In this document: in pieces, positions 36,411 through 46,404 of the stretch | Numbering within the stretch: the first letter of the stretch is position 1 | How the letters are laid out: each line of letters starts with the position of its first letter | Source: CAIWHR01 sp963786625 | GTDB taxonomy: Bacteria > Pseudomonadota > Gammaproteobacteria > Burkholderiales > Casimicrobiaceae | Length of the DNA stretch: 64,000 nucleotides | Assembly (NCBI GenBank): GCA_963786625.1 | Contig: CAWAZS010000004.1 | Coordinates: forward strand, 806,001 to 870,000 | Direction of reading: 5' to 3' | Notes under the pieces: generated by a model | The model's database searches: none | What the model saw: only the letters and a program-made list of their open reading frames with translations | Told to the model about the DNA's origin: nothing | Made by a program: the position numbers and the translations under genes

Positions 36411-38650
36411 ATGGATACCTCGACCCAAGTCGCCCGCCGGACCCTCGCGCTGGCGGCGGCGCTCACGCTGCTGGCAACGTACGGCCCAGGGGTCGCGGCA
36501 CAGACGGCCCCGGTCGCTGCGTCCCCGGCCGCGCCCCGCATCGGGCTCGCCCTGTCCGGCGGCGGTGCGCGCGGCATCGCCCACATCGGCGTGCTCAAGG
36601 TGCTGGAGGAGCTGCGGGTGCCGATCCACTGCGTGACCGGCACCAGCATGGGAGCGATCGTCGGCGGCACGTTCGCCGCCGGAGTTCCGCCGGCGAAGCT
36701 GCAGGAAATCGTCCTCAAGACCGACTGGGACGAAGTCTTCCGCGATCAGCCGCCGCGCGACGAAATCGCGGTGAGGCGAAAGATCGACGACTACAAGACC
36801 CTGTTCAAGCCGGAGTTCGGCGTCAAGGACGGCGGACTCGCGCTGCCGAAGGGCGTGATCGCCGGCGTGTCGATCGAGTCGTTCTTCAGGGTGCTCACGA
36901 CGCCCGCGTACGACATCGAGGACTTCCGCAAGCTTCCCATTCCGTTCCGGGCGATGGCGACCGACATCGAGACCGGCGAATCGGTCGTGCTCGACCGCGG
37001 CAGCGTGGCCCAGGCCATGCGCGCCAGCATGTCGGTGCCGGGCGCGCTCGCGCCGGTCGAGATCGACGGCAAGCTGCTGGTCGACGGCGGCATCGCCAAC
37101 AATCTGCCGATCGACGAGGCGCGCAAGCTCTGCGGCGACGTCGTGATCGCCGTCAACATCTCGACGCCGCCGCTGAAGCGCAGCGAGATCACTTCGGCGT
37201 TGACCGTGGCCGGCCAGCTCGTCAATTTCCTCGGCAAGCAGACGGTGGACGACCAGTTGAAGAGCATGACGTCCCGCGACGTGCTGATCGCGCCGGACCT
37301 GGGCGACATCTCGGCGGCGAAGTTCGACCGCTCCGCGGATGCCATCAGGATCGGGGAGGACGCGGCCCGCAAGCTCGCGGATTCGCTCAGGCGTTACAGC
37401 ATTCCACCGGAGCAGTACGCGGCGCTGCGCACGAAGCAGGTCGCCGTGCCCAAGCCGCTCGGCACCGTCGACGAGATCCGCTTCTCGGGGCTCGAGCGCA
37501 CCAATCCGGAGGTGCTGCGCGCGCTGGTCGAGACCAAGCCGGGCGAGCCGCTGGACGAAGCGAAGCTCGGCCACGATCTGCGGCGCGTCTACGGACGCGA
37601 CGACTTCGAGAGCATCGGCTACCGGATCGGCGGCGACACCGGCCCGCGCGCGCTCATCATCGAGCCGCGCGAGAAGTCCTGGGGTCCCGACTATCTGCGC
37701 TTCGGGCTGGGCCTCGCCAGCGACTTCCAGGGCACCAACCAGTTCAACGTCCTCGTCGATTATCGCAGGACCTGGCTCAACCGCCTCGGCGCCGAGTGGA
37801 CGACGCAGGCGCAGATCGGACAGAACACGTATCCTGTCGACCGAGTTCTACCAGCCGGTCGTGGAGTCGGGCCGCTGGTTCGTGGCGCCCTTCGGCGCAG
37901 ATCGGCCAGCAGACGCGCGGCGTTTTCCAGGGCGATGACAAGGTCGCGGATTATCTGGTCAAGTCGACGCAGATCGGTCTCGTCGGCGGCGCGGTGCTCG
38001 GCACCTGGGGCCAGGTGGGAATCGGCCCCGTGTTCACGCACGTCAACGCGAGCGTGGACACCGGCTCGCCGGTGCTGCCGTCCGGCAGCGAGGACACGTC
38101 GGGGATTCGGGCGCGGCTGTTCGTCGACCAGTTCGACCACGCGTGGTTCCCGACGGACGGACAGTCCGGGACGGGGTCGGCCTACGCGGCGCTGACGGCG
38201 CTCGGGTCGGCGCAGAGCTACCAGCGCCTCGAGGGCTCCTTCCGCGTCGTGCGGAGCTGGGGCCCGCACACAGTCCAGGTCGGGGTTTCCGGAGGCACCG
38301 ATCTCGACTCGGACATGCCGGCGTACGAGTCGTTCACGCTCGGCGGCCCGCTGCGTCTGTCCGGCTACCGGATCAATCAGTTCGCCGGCAGGCAATACGC
38401 CTTCGGGCGCCTGATGTATTACAACCGCGTCCTCGCGTTGCCGGACCTCCTGGGGTCCGGGGTCTACGCCGGCGCGTCGGCCGAAGTCGGGCGCGTGTCC
38501 GATCGCTTCGACAGCCTGCCGACGCCGGGGACGCTGTGGTCCGGCTCGCTGTTCCTCGGAGCGGACACCTTCCTCGGGCCGGCCTTCATCGGCGTCGGCG
38601 CGGCACCGGGCGGAAACTGGAGCCTGTACATGCTGCTCGGCGCGCCGTAG
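36411..38650 (+). CDS. PlpD-type patatin phospholipase with C-terminal beta-barrel (frame broken twice)
   Basis: About 745 residues, a type Vd autotransporter. Signal peptide (to ~30), then the patatin domain with oxyanion GLALSGGGARGIAHIG, nucleophile GTSMG and the catalytic Asp in LLVDGGIANNLPID. A POTRA-like region (VDEIRFSGLERTNPEVL) links to a 16-strand BamA/D15-like barrel from ~residue 430, ending with an aromatic-poor GNWSLYMLLGAP. Two extra bases, near 37815 (Gly written GGAC) and 37892 (Gly written GGCG), fall in the barrel. Such proteins place or secrete a phospholipase A at the outer membrane. Confidence 0.92.
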
Positions 38651-38672
38651 GAGTGGTCGGACCGATCCCGCG

Positions 38673-38688
38673 CCCGTTGCGTAACGGG
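38673..38688. terminator. Small hairpin between convergent genes
   Basis: CCCGTT (38673-38678), GCGT, AACGGG (38683-38688), 22 bases after the patatin stop and 45 before the end of the convergent ABC permease gene. It has no T tract, so the assignment as terminator is weak. Confidence 0.35.
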
Positions 38689-38732
38689 TAGAGGTACCGT
38701 CGCAGCCGGTCGCGAGACCTCGCTCGGACGCC

Positions 38733-39531
38733 TCAGTCCGGGGCCGCCGCCTCGCTCTCGTGCCAGCGCGAGAGCACGGCGTGCGACAGCCACACCGTCG
38801 CCGCGAACAGGGCGATCCCGGCGCCGGCGATCAGGAACAGCGCGGCGAACAGCCGCGGAATGTTGAGCTGCATTCCGGCGAGCAGGATCTGGTAGGCGAG
38901 GCCCGCCCCCTGGCCGCCGGTTCCCGCGACGAACTCGGCGACGACCGCGCCGATCAGCGCGAGCCCGCTCGCGATGCGCAGGCCGCCGAAGAAGTAGGGC
39001 AGCGCGCCGGGCACCCGCAGCCGCGTCAGGACCTGCCAGCGGGTGGCGCGGCACATGCGGAAGAGGTCGAGCAGGCCGCGGTCGACGCTGCGCAGCCCCA
39101 GCGTCGTGTTGGAGATGATCGGAAAGATCGCGACGACGACGGCGCACAGGATCAGCGCGATCCGCGTGTCCCTCACCCAGATGATGATCAGCGGCGCGAT
39201 CGCCACGATCGGCGTCACCTGCAGCAGCACCGCGTAGGGAAAGAAGCTCATCTCGATCCAGCGGCTCTGCACGAAGACGAGCGCGACCAGCGTTCCCAGC
39301 ACCGTCGCGATCGCGAGCGCCGTCAGCGCGATCCCGAGCGTGACGCCGAGCGCGTCGGCCAGCAAGCGCGCGATCGATGAGGAGCGTCTGCAGCACGACC
39401 CACGGCGAGGGGACGATGTACGCGGGCACGTCGTAGGCGACGACGAGACCCTGCCACGCGGCGAGCAGCAGCACGGCGATGAGTGCCGGTGCCGCAATGC
39501 GCAGCGCGCGGGACGGGGCGTCGCTGGTCAC
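38733..39531 (-). CDS. ABC transporter permease, SsuC/ThiX-like (frame broken once)
   Basis: About 265 residues, BPD_transp_1 fold with helices such as LGIALTALAIATVLGTLVAL, VVVAIFPIISNTTLGL and the EAA loop region FRMCRATRWQVLTRLRVPGALPYFFGG. The GTG start at 39531 overlaps the ATPase stop (GTGA). One extra base near 39372 (Leu written CTCA) shifts the first ~55 residues. Together with the ATPase and binding protein it makes an importer of the nitrate/sulfonate/taurine/pyrimidine-precursor class. Confidence 0.88.
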
Positions 39532-40499
39532 GGCCCGGCGCTCCGGTCGACGCGGGGCGGTTGGGGTTGCGTGGGGCCGCCTTCAGGCGGCGTCGCTCGT
39601 CCGGCTGAAGCCGGACCCACGGGCGCCGCGGCTCGTCCGGCTGAAGCCGGACCCACGGGCGCCGCGGCTCGTCCGGCTGAAGCCGGACCCTCGGCAGACG
39701 CGCCCGCCCCGGCCTCGGCGACGAGCGCGGACAGCTTCTGGCAGTGGCGCGCGAACGTCGTCGACACGCGGAAGTCGTCGCCACGCGGGAACGGCTCGTC
39801 GATCGCGACCTCCGCGATGACGCGGCCGGGGCGCGGGCCCATCACGGCCACGCGCGTCGAGAGGAACACGGCCTCGTAGATGCTGTGGGTGACGAAGACG
39901 ACGGTGAGTCCGCGCGCCGCCCAGAGCGCCGCGAGCTCGCCGTCGAGCCGCTGCCGCGTGAATTCGTCGAGCGCGCCGAACGGCTCGTCCATCAGCAGGA
40001 GATCCGGCGCGTTGGCGAGCGCGCGCGCGATCGACACGCGCATCTGCATGCCGCCGGAGAGCTCGCGCGGAAAGTGCCGCGCGAATTCCGCCAGGCCGAC
40101 CTGCTCGAGCGCGGCGATGGCGGTCTGCGTCGCGGTGGCGCGCTCGACGCCGGCGAGATCGAGGGGCAGCCGGACGTTGGCTTCGACGCGCGCCCACGGC
40201 ATCAGCGTCGGCGCCTGGAACACGAACCCGAGCCGGCGTCCGGGAATGCCGGTGGCCGCGAAATCGCCGCCCCACCAGCGCAGCGCCCCACTGCTCGGTG
40301 CGATCAGCCCGGCGATCAGGTTGAGCAGCGTGGTCTTGCCGCAGCCCGACGGTCCGAGCAGCGTCAGGAACTCGCCGTTGCGGATCGCGAGGTCGACCGG
40401 GGCGAGCGCGCGCGTGCCGTTCGGGTAGACCTTCTCGGCGCCGGCGATCGCGACGACGGGCGCGGCGCCGCGGTCGTTGGCAGAGACGGGCAGCGTCAG
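39528..40499 (-). CDS. ABC transporter ATPase, SsuB/ThiZ-like, with repeat-derived C-terminal tail
   Basis: About 323 residues. Walker A LLGPSGCGKTTLLNLIAGL, Q-loop FVFQAPTLMPWARVEANV, signature ELSGGMQMRVSIARAL and Walker B LLLMDEPFGALD. No ATG, GTG or TTG lies upstream of the Walker A region in frame; a CTG at 40499 overlaps the binding-protein stop as CTGA, analogous to the ATGA/GTGA junctions elsewhere, and is the probable start. The C-terminal ~50 residues are a translated copy of the dispersed palindromic repeat, including the 12-residue unit GPASAGRAAAPV in tandem, which native family members do not need. Confidence 0.87.
   Translation of the reverse strand: MTLPVSANDRGAAPVVAIAGAEKVYPNGTRALAPVDLAIRNGEFLTLLGPSGCGKTTLLNLIAGLIAPSSGALRWWGGDFAATGIPGRRLGFVFQAPTLMPWARVEANVRLPLDLAGVERATATQTAIAALEQVGLAEFARHFPRELSGGMQMRVSIARALANAPDLLLMDEPFGALDEFTRQRLDGELAALWAARGLTVVFVTHSIYEAVFLSTRVAVMGPRPGRVIAEVAIDEPFPRGDDFRVSTTFARHCQKLSALVAEAGAGASAEGPASAGRAAAPVGPASAGRAAAPVGPASAGRATPPEGGPTQPQPPRVDRSAGP
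39571..39691. repeat. Dispersed palindromic repeat with 36-bp tandem right arms
   Basis: A complete 50-bp element (39571-39620) is followed by two further copies of its right arm; the core CCGGCTGAAGCCGGACCC occurs at 39601, 39637 and 39673, exactly 36 bases apart. Being a multiple of three, the expansion keeps the ATPase reading frame open through the array. Confidence 0.85.
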
Positions 40500-41476
40500 G
40501 GCAGCACCCTCACGTCACGGACGATCGACAGCGTCCACGCCTGCGCGTAGTCGACGTTCGACCTCGCGAGACCGGTCGTGCGGAGAAACTCCACCGTCTG
40601 CTGCCATCGCGCGTCGGTCATCGTCAGCAGCCCCGCCGTCGGCGCGTCGCCGCCGGTGACGATCGCGTACTCGCGCATCTTGCGATGGCCGTAGGCGAGG
40701 AGCTCGTCGGACATCTGTGGATTGTCGCGCCGGATGAGCGCGTTGCCGGGCGCCGGATTGGCGAGATAGCTCTTCCAGCCTTCGGCGGAGGCGCGCACGA
40801 ATCGCGTCAGCGCATCGGCGCGCTTGGCCAGCAGGTCGCGCCGCACGGCCAGCACTTCGGAGTAGGGCGGATAGCCCTGCTCGGCGAGCAGGAACACGGC
40901 GGGCCTCACGCCGCCCTTCTCGATCGAGAACGGCTCCGACGTCGCGAAGCCCTGCTGCGACAGCTTCCGGTCGACGAGGAACGGCTGGACGCTGAACGCG
41001 TAGGGCCGCTTCTGGTCGTCGGTGAAACCGTAGCGCTGCTTCAGCCACGGCCAGAACGTCGTGTTCGCGGCCGCGCTCACCGCGATCGGCCTGCCCTTGA
41101 GCTCCTCGAGCTTCGCCACGCCGGGGTGCGCGATGATCACCGTCGGATTCCTCTGGAACGTCGCGGCGATCGCCGTGACCGGGACGCTCTGCTCGACGGC
41201 GGAGAGCACCTGCAGCGCATCGCCCATCACCACGTCGAGCTGGCCGGCGGCGAGCAGCTGCAGGCCGTTGACCTGCGGACCGCCCATGCGGATCGTCACG
41301 TCGAGTCCGTGCCTGCGGTACGTGCCTTCGGCGAGCGCCTGGTAGTAGCCGCCGTGCTCGGCCTGCGCGAGCCAGTCGGTGGCGAAGACGAGACGGTCGG
41401 TCTGCTGTGCCTGCGCGAGGGCGGAAGCGGCGGCAGCGATGATGGCGAGCAGCAGGCGGCAGGCGAGGCGGGGCAT
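40496..41476 (-). CDS. ABC substrate-binding protein, NMT1/THI5-like
   Basis: 326 residues, intact. Signal peptide (LLLAIIAAAASALAQAQ), then the family core LVFATDWLAQAEHGGYYQAL, GLDVTIRMGGPQVNGLQLL and a LDVVMGD motif. NMT1/THI5-like binding proteins carry pyrimidine precursors of thiamine, or in relatives taurine, sulfonates or nitrate; the GGYYQALAEG segment is closer to the ThiY-like group, but the ligand is not proven. First gene of the importer operon (binding protein, ATPase, permease). Confidence 0.88.
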   Translation of the reverse strand: MPRLACRLLLAIIAAAASALAQAQQTDRLVFATDWLAQAEHGGYYQALAEGTYRRHGLDVTIRMGGPQVNGLQLLAAGQLDVVMGDALQVLSAVEQSVPVTAIAATFQRNPTVIIAHPGVAKLEELKGRPIAVSAAANTTFWPWLKQRYGFTDDQKRPYAFSVQPFLVDRKLSQQGFATSEPFSIEKGGVRPAVFLLAEQGYPPYSEVLAVRRDLLAKRADALTRFVRASAEGWKSYLANPAPGNALIRRDNPQMSDELLAYGHRKMREYAIVTGGDAPTAGLLTMTDARWQQTVEFLRTTGLARSNVDYAQAWTLSIVRDVRVLP

Positions 41477-41608
41477 CGGAGTCCGGTCGGCGGAGGCACG
41501 GGCGTCGGCGCAGGCGCCATTATGCGCAGGTTCCCGCCGGTGTGCCCGGCCCGGATTCGACGTCCGAAAACGGCGAGCCGGCGTGCGCGGCGCTGTCATA
41601 ATCCGCCC

Positions 41609-43049
41609 ATGCCGCTCGATCCGGACACCTGCTACCGCGCGCTGAGGACGCACGATCCCCGCTTCGACGGCCGGTTCTTCGTCGGGGTTTCGTCGACGCG
41701 CATCTATTGCCGGCCGGTGTGCACGGTGCGCCTGCCCCGGCGCGAGAACTGCCGCTTCTTCGCCAGCGCCGCGGCGGCCGAGGTCGAGGGCTACCGGCCG
41801 TGCCTGCGCTGCCGTCCGGAGCTCGCGCCGGGAAACGCCAGCATCGACGCGGGCGCGCGCCTGGCGCAGGGCGCCGTGGACCTGATCGAGAACGGCGATT
41901 CTCGACGCGGGCGGCATCGAGCGGCTGTCGGAGCGCGTCGGCGTGACGAGCCGCCATCTGCGGCGCATCTTCGACGCGGAGTTCGGGGTCTCGCCGATCG
42001 AGTATGCGCAGACGCAGCGCCTGCTGCTCGCGAAGCGCCTGCTCACCGACACCGCGCTGCCCGTCACCGAGGTCGCGCTGGCCAGCGGGTTCGCGAGCGT
42101 GCGGCGCTTCAATGCGCTGTTCAGGGCACGCTACCGGATGGCGCCGGGCCGATTGCGCGAGGCGCGCGACGGCGCGGCCCTCCCGGCCGCGCTGGCGTTC
42201 GAGCTCGCATTCCGGCCGCCGTACGACTGGAAGTCGATGCTCGTGTTTCTCGGCCATCGGGCGATCGACGGCGTCGAGACGGTGACCGACGACGCGTACG
42301 CGCGCACGGTCCGCATCGCGCATCGCGGAACGCCGCACGTCGGCCGCATCGAGGTGCGGCGCTCGCCGCGCAGGGCTGCGCTGCTGCGTCTCGGTGTCGC
42401 CGACGCTCGCGCGCGCGGTGCCGGCGGTGCTTTCGCGGGTGAAGCACGCGTTCGACCTGGCCTGCGATCCGGCGGTGGTCGCGGCCACGCTGGGGCCGCT
42501 CGCTGCGGCGCGTCCGGGACTGCGCGTCCCCGGCACCTTCGACGGCTTCGAGCTCGCAGCGCGCGCCATCGTCGGCCAGCAGATCTCGGTGCGCGCGGCG
42601 CGCACGGTGCTGGGCCGGCTCGCCCGCAACTTCGGCGACGCGGCGACGATCGACGGCGGCGATGCGTTGACCCGGCTGTTTCCCACCGCCGCGCGCATCG
42701 CTGCGGTGGCGCCGCGCGAGCTCGTCGACCTCGGCCTGACCCAGGCGCGCGCGCGGGCACTGATCGGACTCGCCGCGGCCGTCGCGTCGGGGAGGATCCC
42801 GCTCGAGCCGGAGAGCGACGTCGAGGCGGCCGTCGCCGCGCTCGCCGCGACTGCCCGGGGATCGGCGCGTGGACCGCGAATTACATCGCGATGCGGGCGC
42901 TGCGCTGGCCGGACGCGTTCCTCGCCAACGACCTCGTCGTGCTGAAGGCACTGGACGAGACGCAGCCCGCGCGCGCGCTGCGCCGCAGCGACGCGTGGCG
43001 CCCCTGGCGCGCGTATGCCGTGATGCACCTTTGGAGGAATGCCGGATGA
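41609..43049 (+). CDS. Ada N-domain/AraC/AlkA fusion DNA-alkylation repair protein (frame broken four times)
   Basis: About 478 residues. Residues 1-~75 are the Ada methylphosphotriester domain with zinc cysteines (IYCRPVC and CLRCRPE), ~90-180 an AraC-type HTH (VTSRHLRRIFDAEFGVSP), and the rest an AlkA glycosylase with the helix-hairpin-helix LPGIGAWTANYIAMR and the catalytic Asp in DAFLANDLV. Extra bases occur near 41898, 42393 and twice near 42860; the last pair restores the LPGIG motif exactly. It is at once an alkylation sensor, transcription activator and 3-methyladenine glycosylase. ogt follows with an ATGA overlap. Confidence 0.9.
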
Positions 43050-43590
43050 ACACCACTGTCTATTTCGATCGCATTGCGTCCCCGCTGGGCCCGATGGTGC
43101 TGGCGAGCGACGGCGACGCCCTGACGGGCGCCTGGTTCGACGGGCAGCGGCATCAGCCGCCCGTCGGCCCCGACTGGCAGCGGCGCTCCGACCTGCCGAT
43201 CCTGCGGCGCGCGGCGGCGGCGCTCGCCGAGTACTTCGCGGGCGAGCGGACCGCGTTTCGACCTGCCGCTGTCGCCGGCGGGAACGCCGTTCCAGCGCGC
43301 CGTGTGGGCGGCGATCGCGGACGTGCGCTACGGCGAGACGATCGCGTATCGGGAGCTCGCCGCGCGCGCCGGCCGACCGCGGGGCGTTCGCGCGGCGGGC
43401 GCGGCCACCGGGCGCAACCCGCTGTCGATCGTCGTGCCCTGCCATCGCATCATCGGCGCGGACGGCGCGCTGACCGGCTACGCCGGCGGGCTCGCGCGCA
43501 AGCGCTCGCTGCTCGCGCTCGAGCGTGGCGGCGCCGCCGCGGCGCGCGGCACCGCGAATGGCGCGCGAGCGCGTCGCCGCGCCCGCCTGA
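43046..43590 (+). CDS. ogt: Methylated-DNA-protein cysteine methyltransferase Ogt (frame broken twice)
   Basis: About 180 residues. The active site IVVPCHRIIG with the acceptor cysteine and the wing GALTGYAGGLARKR are intact; the N-terminal ribonuclease-like domain is in another frame until one extra base near 43259 (Phe written TTTC or adjacent Ala). The C-terminal stop is best placed at 43588-43590 after a second extra base near 43568. It repairs O6-methylguanine directly and shares an operon with the Ada-AlkA fusion, so the three alkylation-repair activities of Ada/AlkA/Ogt are reunited here in two genes. Confidence 0.9.
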
Positions 43591-43606
43591 CCGGGTTCCC
43601 GATCCG

Positions 43607-44475
43607 GTGCGCCAGTCCGACGTCGCGCGGCTCGTCCTGCTCGCCGCCATCTGGGGCGCATCGTTCATCTTCATCCGCGTGCTCGCGCCCGCGCTGGGGC
43701 CGGTGCTGACGGTGACCACGCGCGTGCTGATCGGCGGCGCCGTGCTGATCGCCTATTGCCGCGCCATCGGCTTCGACACCGGCCTCTCCCGCCACTGGCG
43801 CCAATACGTCGTGATCGGCCTCGTCAACTCGACGCTGCCGTTCATGCTGTATGCGTTCGCCGCGCTGCACCTGCCGGCGTCGTACTCGGTCATACTCAAC
43901 TCGACGACACCGCTGTTCACGGCGCTGCTGGCGGTCCCGCTGCTCGGCGAGCGTCTGACCGCGGGCGAAGATCGCGGGACTCGTCGCCGGAGCGGCCGGT
44001 GTCGCGCTGGTGAGCCGCGCGGGACCCGTCGTCCCCGACCTGTGGTTCGCGGCTGCCGTCGCCGCGTGCCTCGCCGCGACGCTCTGCTACGCGGCGTCGA
44101 GCATCTACATGAAGAAGCGCGCGGCCGGCGCGAAGCCGCTGGCGATCGCGGGCTGGAGCCAGATCTTCGCCGGGGTCGCGCTGCTGCCGCTCGTGCCCTT
44201 CGCTCCGCCGAGCGCCCCGATCACGCCGCTGATCGCCGCCAACGTCCTGGGGCTCGCGCTGCGTGTGCAGCTCGATCGCGTACGTGCTCTATTACCGCCT
44301 GATCGCCGACGTCGGCCCGACGCGCGCGCTGACGGTCGCGTTCCTGATGCCGGCGTTCGGCATGCTGTGGGGGGCGCTGTTTCTCGACGAGTCGATCACG
44401 CTGCCGATGATCGCCGGCTGCGCGCTGATCATCGGCGGCACGGGCGCGGTGCTGCGCCCCGGCGCACGGCAATGA
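43607..44475 (+). CDS. EamA-family (DMT) transporter (frame broken twice)
   Basis: About 288 residues with ten predicted helices in two EamA repeats: it opens LVLLAAIWGASFIFIRVLAP, has NSTTPLFTALLAVPLLGERLT at the end of repeat one and LPMIAGCALIIGGTGAVL at the end of repeat two. Extra bases near 43970 (Gly written GGCG) and 44263 (Leu written CTGC) divide it into three frames. I chose GTG 43607, 17 bases after ogt. It may export a metabolite or drug; no substrate can be assigned. Confidence 0.87.
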
Positions 44476-44613
44476 CGGGGAACGACGCGCCGGCCGCAGG
44501 GAACGTCGCGTCTTCGACGCCCGGCTCCCTGGACTCCGGCGATTGCGCTTCCGATTGTCGACGACCCGGCCGGTCGCCGGCGGCGAGATCGGATCCTTTC
44601 TGTCGCAAACCGA

Positions 44614-45141
44614 TCAATTGGGCGGATTGACCACCACGAACTGCGATCCCTGGGGCTGGTACCAGGTGGTGCCACATTGCTGGTAGACGACGCCACCGTA
44701 GTTCACCGGCACGCAGCCTGGCGGAACGGTGGCTACCATCGAGCCGATCACGGCCGAAGTCACGGCAACCGCGGTGCCGACCGCTGCCGCTCTCGCGACC
44801 GGGTGATAGTCGTTGTCCCAGCCGTTGTCCACGTCGACGTTGACGTTCCGTTCGACGTTGACGTTGTTGACGCTGCCGCTGCGCACATTGTTGGTGCGCG
44901 TGTCGGCCCTGCTGTTGTTGACTTGCGCACTCTGCCTGGCGCCGCCACCCGCCGCCTGCGCGCCGCCGCCGCCACCGCCACCCGCCGGCGCGCGCGCCGC
45001 CGCCACCGCCGCCGCCGCCACCCCTCCCGCCGCCCCCGCCCCGCGGTCACCCGCGGCATCGGCGTAGGGGGCCATGGCGAAGCTGGCCACGACGAGGGCG
45101 GCGAACGCGGCCGGAAGCAATCTGCCGAATGGTCTTTGCAT
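44614..45141 (-). CDS. Secreted glycine/asparagine-rich protein of unknown function
   Basis: 175 residues, intact. Signal peptide (AAFAALVVASFAMAPYADA), then low-complexity Ala/Gly-rich sequence (residues ~30-75), a remarkable Asn/Val/Asp-rich stretch (VNNVNVERNVNVDVDNGW, ~85-105), a hydrophobic segment (AAVGTAVAVTSAVIGSMVA) and a C-terminal CVPVNYGGVVYQQCGTTWY with two cysteines likely to form a disulfide. Similar architecture is seen in uncharacterised envelope proteins of proteobacteria. It follows the DUF2092-like gene by 12 bases and is probably co-transcribed with it. Confidence 0.8.
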   Translation of the reverse strand: MQRPFGRLLPAAFAALVVASFAMAPYADAAGDRGAGAAGGVAAAAVAAARAPAGGGGGGGAQAAGGGARQSAQVNNSRADTRTNNVRSGSVNNVNVERNVNVDVDNGWDNDYHPVARAAAVGTAVAVTSAVIGSMVATVPPGCVPVNYGGVVYQQCGTTWYQPQGSQFVVVNPPN

Positions 45142-45153
45142 GTTGGCGCTCCT

Positions 45154-45925
45154 CTACTTTGTCTTCCGCGGAACGATCTCGATCTTGGTCGCCCCCTTGG
45201 GCGGCGTGAACCTGAAAGCCGAGTCCTTGAAGCCGGGTTTCAGATTCCAGTCGAACACCTGGACCGACTGCGGACGCGCTTCGTCGCTGCGGTTGGTGAT
45301 CACGACCTTGCGCGGCAGCGGCTTGTTCCCGGTGGCGATCCAGATCTGCCAGTCGATCTTGCCCTGCCGAAAGGCGTAGTGGTCGCATAGATCGTCGTCG
45401 ATGAAATCCTGGCCGGCATTCATCGCCGATTCGATCTTGCCGAGAGGTGCGGCCGGGGTGCCCCAGACGAAAGAGGTCCTGCATCGGGATCTGCACGCCG
45501 TACTTTGCCTCCAGCCGGTCGATCAGTCCGCCGATCGTGTCGGAAAATTCGACCGTCGAGTAATACTTCTGCGCGGGTGTGTACAGCGTGACCGTCTTGC
45601 CGTCGTAGAACAGCTCACGTGCGGAACGGGCGCTGTGCATCCGCACGCGCAGCTTGTCCGGGCGCTCGACGTCCATATTGGCGGTCGCCGTGTGCTGGAG
45701 CTTCTGGCCATCCGCGAGCACGCGCTCGCCGGTCAGTTCGGTCGACACCCGGAAGCGCTTCAGCGTGTGCAGAAACGCGCCCATGTCCTTGAGGGCCTGG
45801 ATCGACGCGGGATCGACGGCGCTCGCCGCGGGCTGGGCGGCACCCACCGGCGCAGTCTGCGCAGATACGCCCGGGGCCGCGAGCGACATTGCCAGCAGGC
45901 CGAGCACCAGCATCTTTCGTACCAT
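45154..45925 (-). CDS. DUF2092-like periplasmic protein (frame broken once)
   Basis: About 256 residues. Signal peptide (LVLGLLAMSLAAPGVSA) followed by a LolA-like beta fold: KRFRVSTELTGERVLADGQK, PDKLRVRMHS, LFYDGKTVTLYTPAQKYY and, after the break, DWQIWIATGNKPLPRKVV. This is the pattern of DUF2092 proteins, outer-membrane lipoprotein-sorting relatives. One extra base near 45470 (Leu written CTCT) separates the two parts and restores DLFVWGTP. ATG 45925 is preferred over ATG 45931 because GGAG is then correctly spaced. An FNR-like box lies 120 bases upstream. Confidence 0.82.
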
Positions 45926-45931
45926 GGTCAT

Positions 45932-46404
45932 CTCCGGGGTTGGAAAAAATCCTCGAGCAAGGCCAACCGCCTGGCCTGTTCGCCACGGTGGAAGCTCGGC
46001 GGAATCCGAATGTACATCATGACCTCGGGGCGCGTTGCCCGGTATTGACCGGTGTCAACGATCGACCGCCCTGCAAGGCCGCATGTCCCTCTTTGGCGCA
46101 TGGGAACGGAGGCGTGAGTCCGGCCGGCGTCGAATCGCGACAGTCGGGAGCCGATCCCTGCCGAGCCGGCTGGGCTCCCGCGTGAAGCCATTGGCGTGGT
46201 TTGCCTTCGCCGTGCTGAGCCAGATCAACAAATCGTGGCGGCGTGCGCCTAGACTGCAGGTTTGGCCAATCCTGGCGAGCGACTCGTGCCGGCAACGAAG
46301 GAGCCAGCCGACAGCTCGGCCAGGCGGCAGCGGGGTTTTCGCGCAAGCGGGCCACCCCGTGACGCCGGCTCGTGAATCGGCAATCCAACTGAACCGGAGG
46401 GAGC
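45932..46404. other. Intergenic region between divergent envelope genes
   Basis: About 470 bases between DUF2092-like (-) and SYLF (+) genes. Apart from the TTGAC-N4-GTCAA box at 46045 I find no coding signal; the short frames across it lack family resemblance. Promoters for both flanking genes are expected here. Confidence 0.45.
46045..46058. promoter_or_regulatory. FNR/CRP-type box TTGAC-N4-GTCAA upstream of DUF2092-like gene
   Basis: TTGACCGGTGTCAA, a perfect interrupted palindrome. It is 120 bases from the DUF2092-like start and about 350 from the SYLF gene, so the former is the likelier target. Confidence 0.55.

Noticed and set aside
45932..46404. Small plus-strand protein gene upstream of the SYLF gene
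   Set aside because: Open frames here have atypical composition, no ribosome binding site and no recognisable motif; the region is better explained as divergent regulatory DNA.
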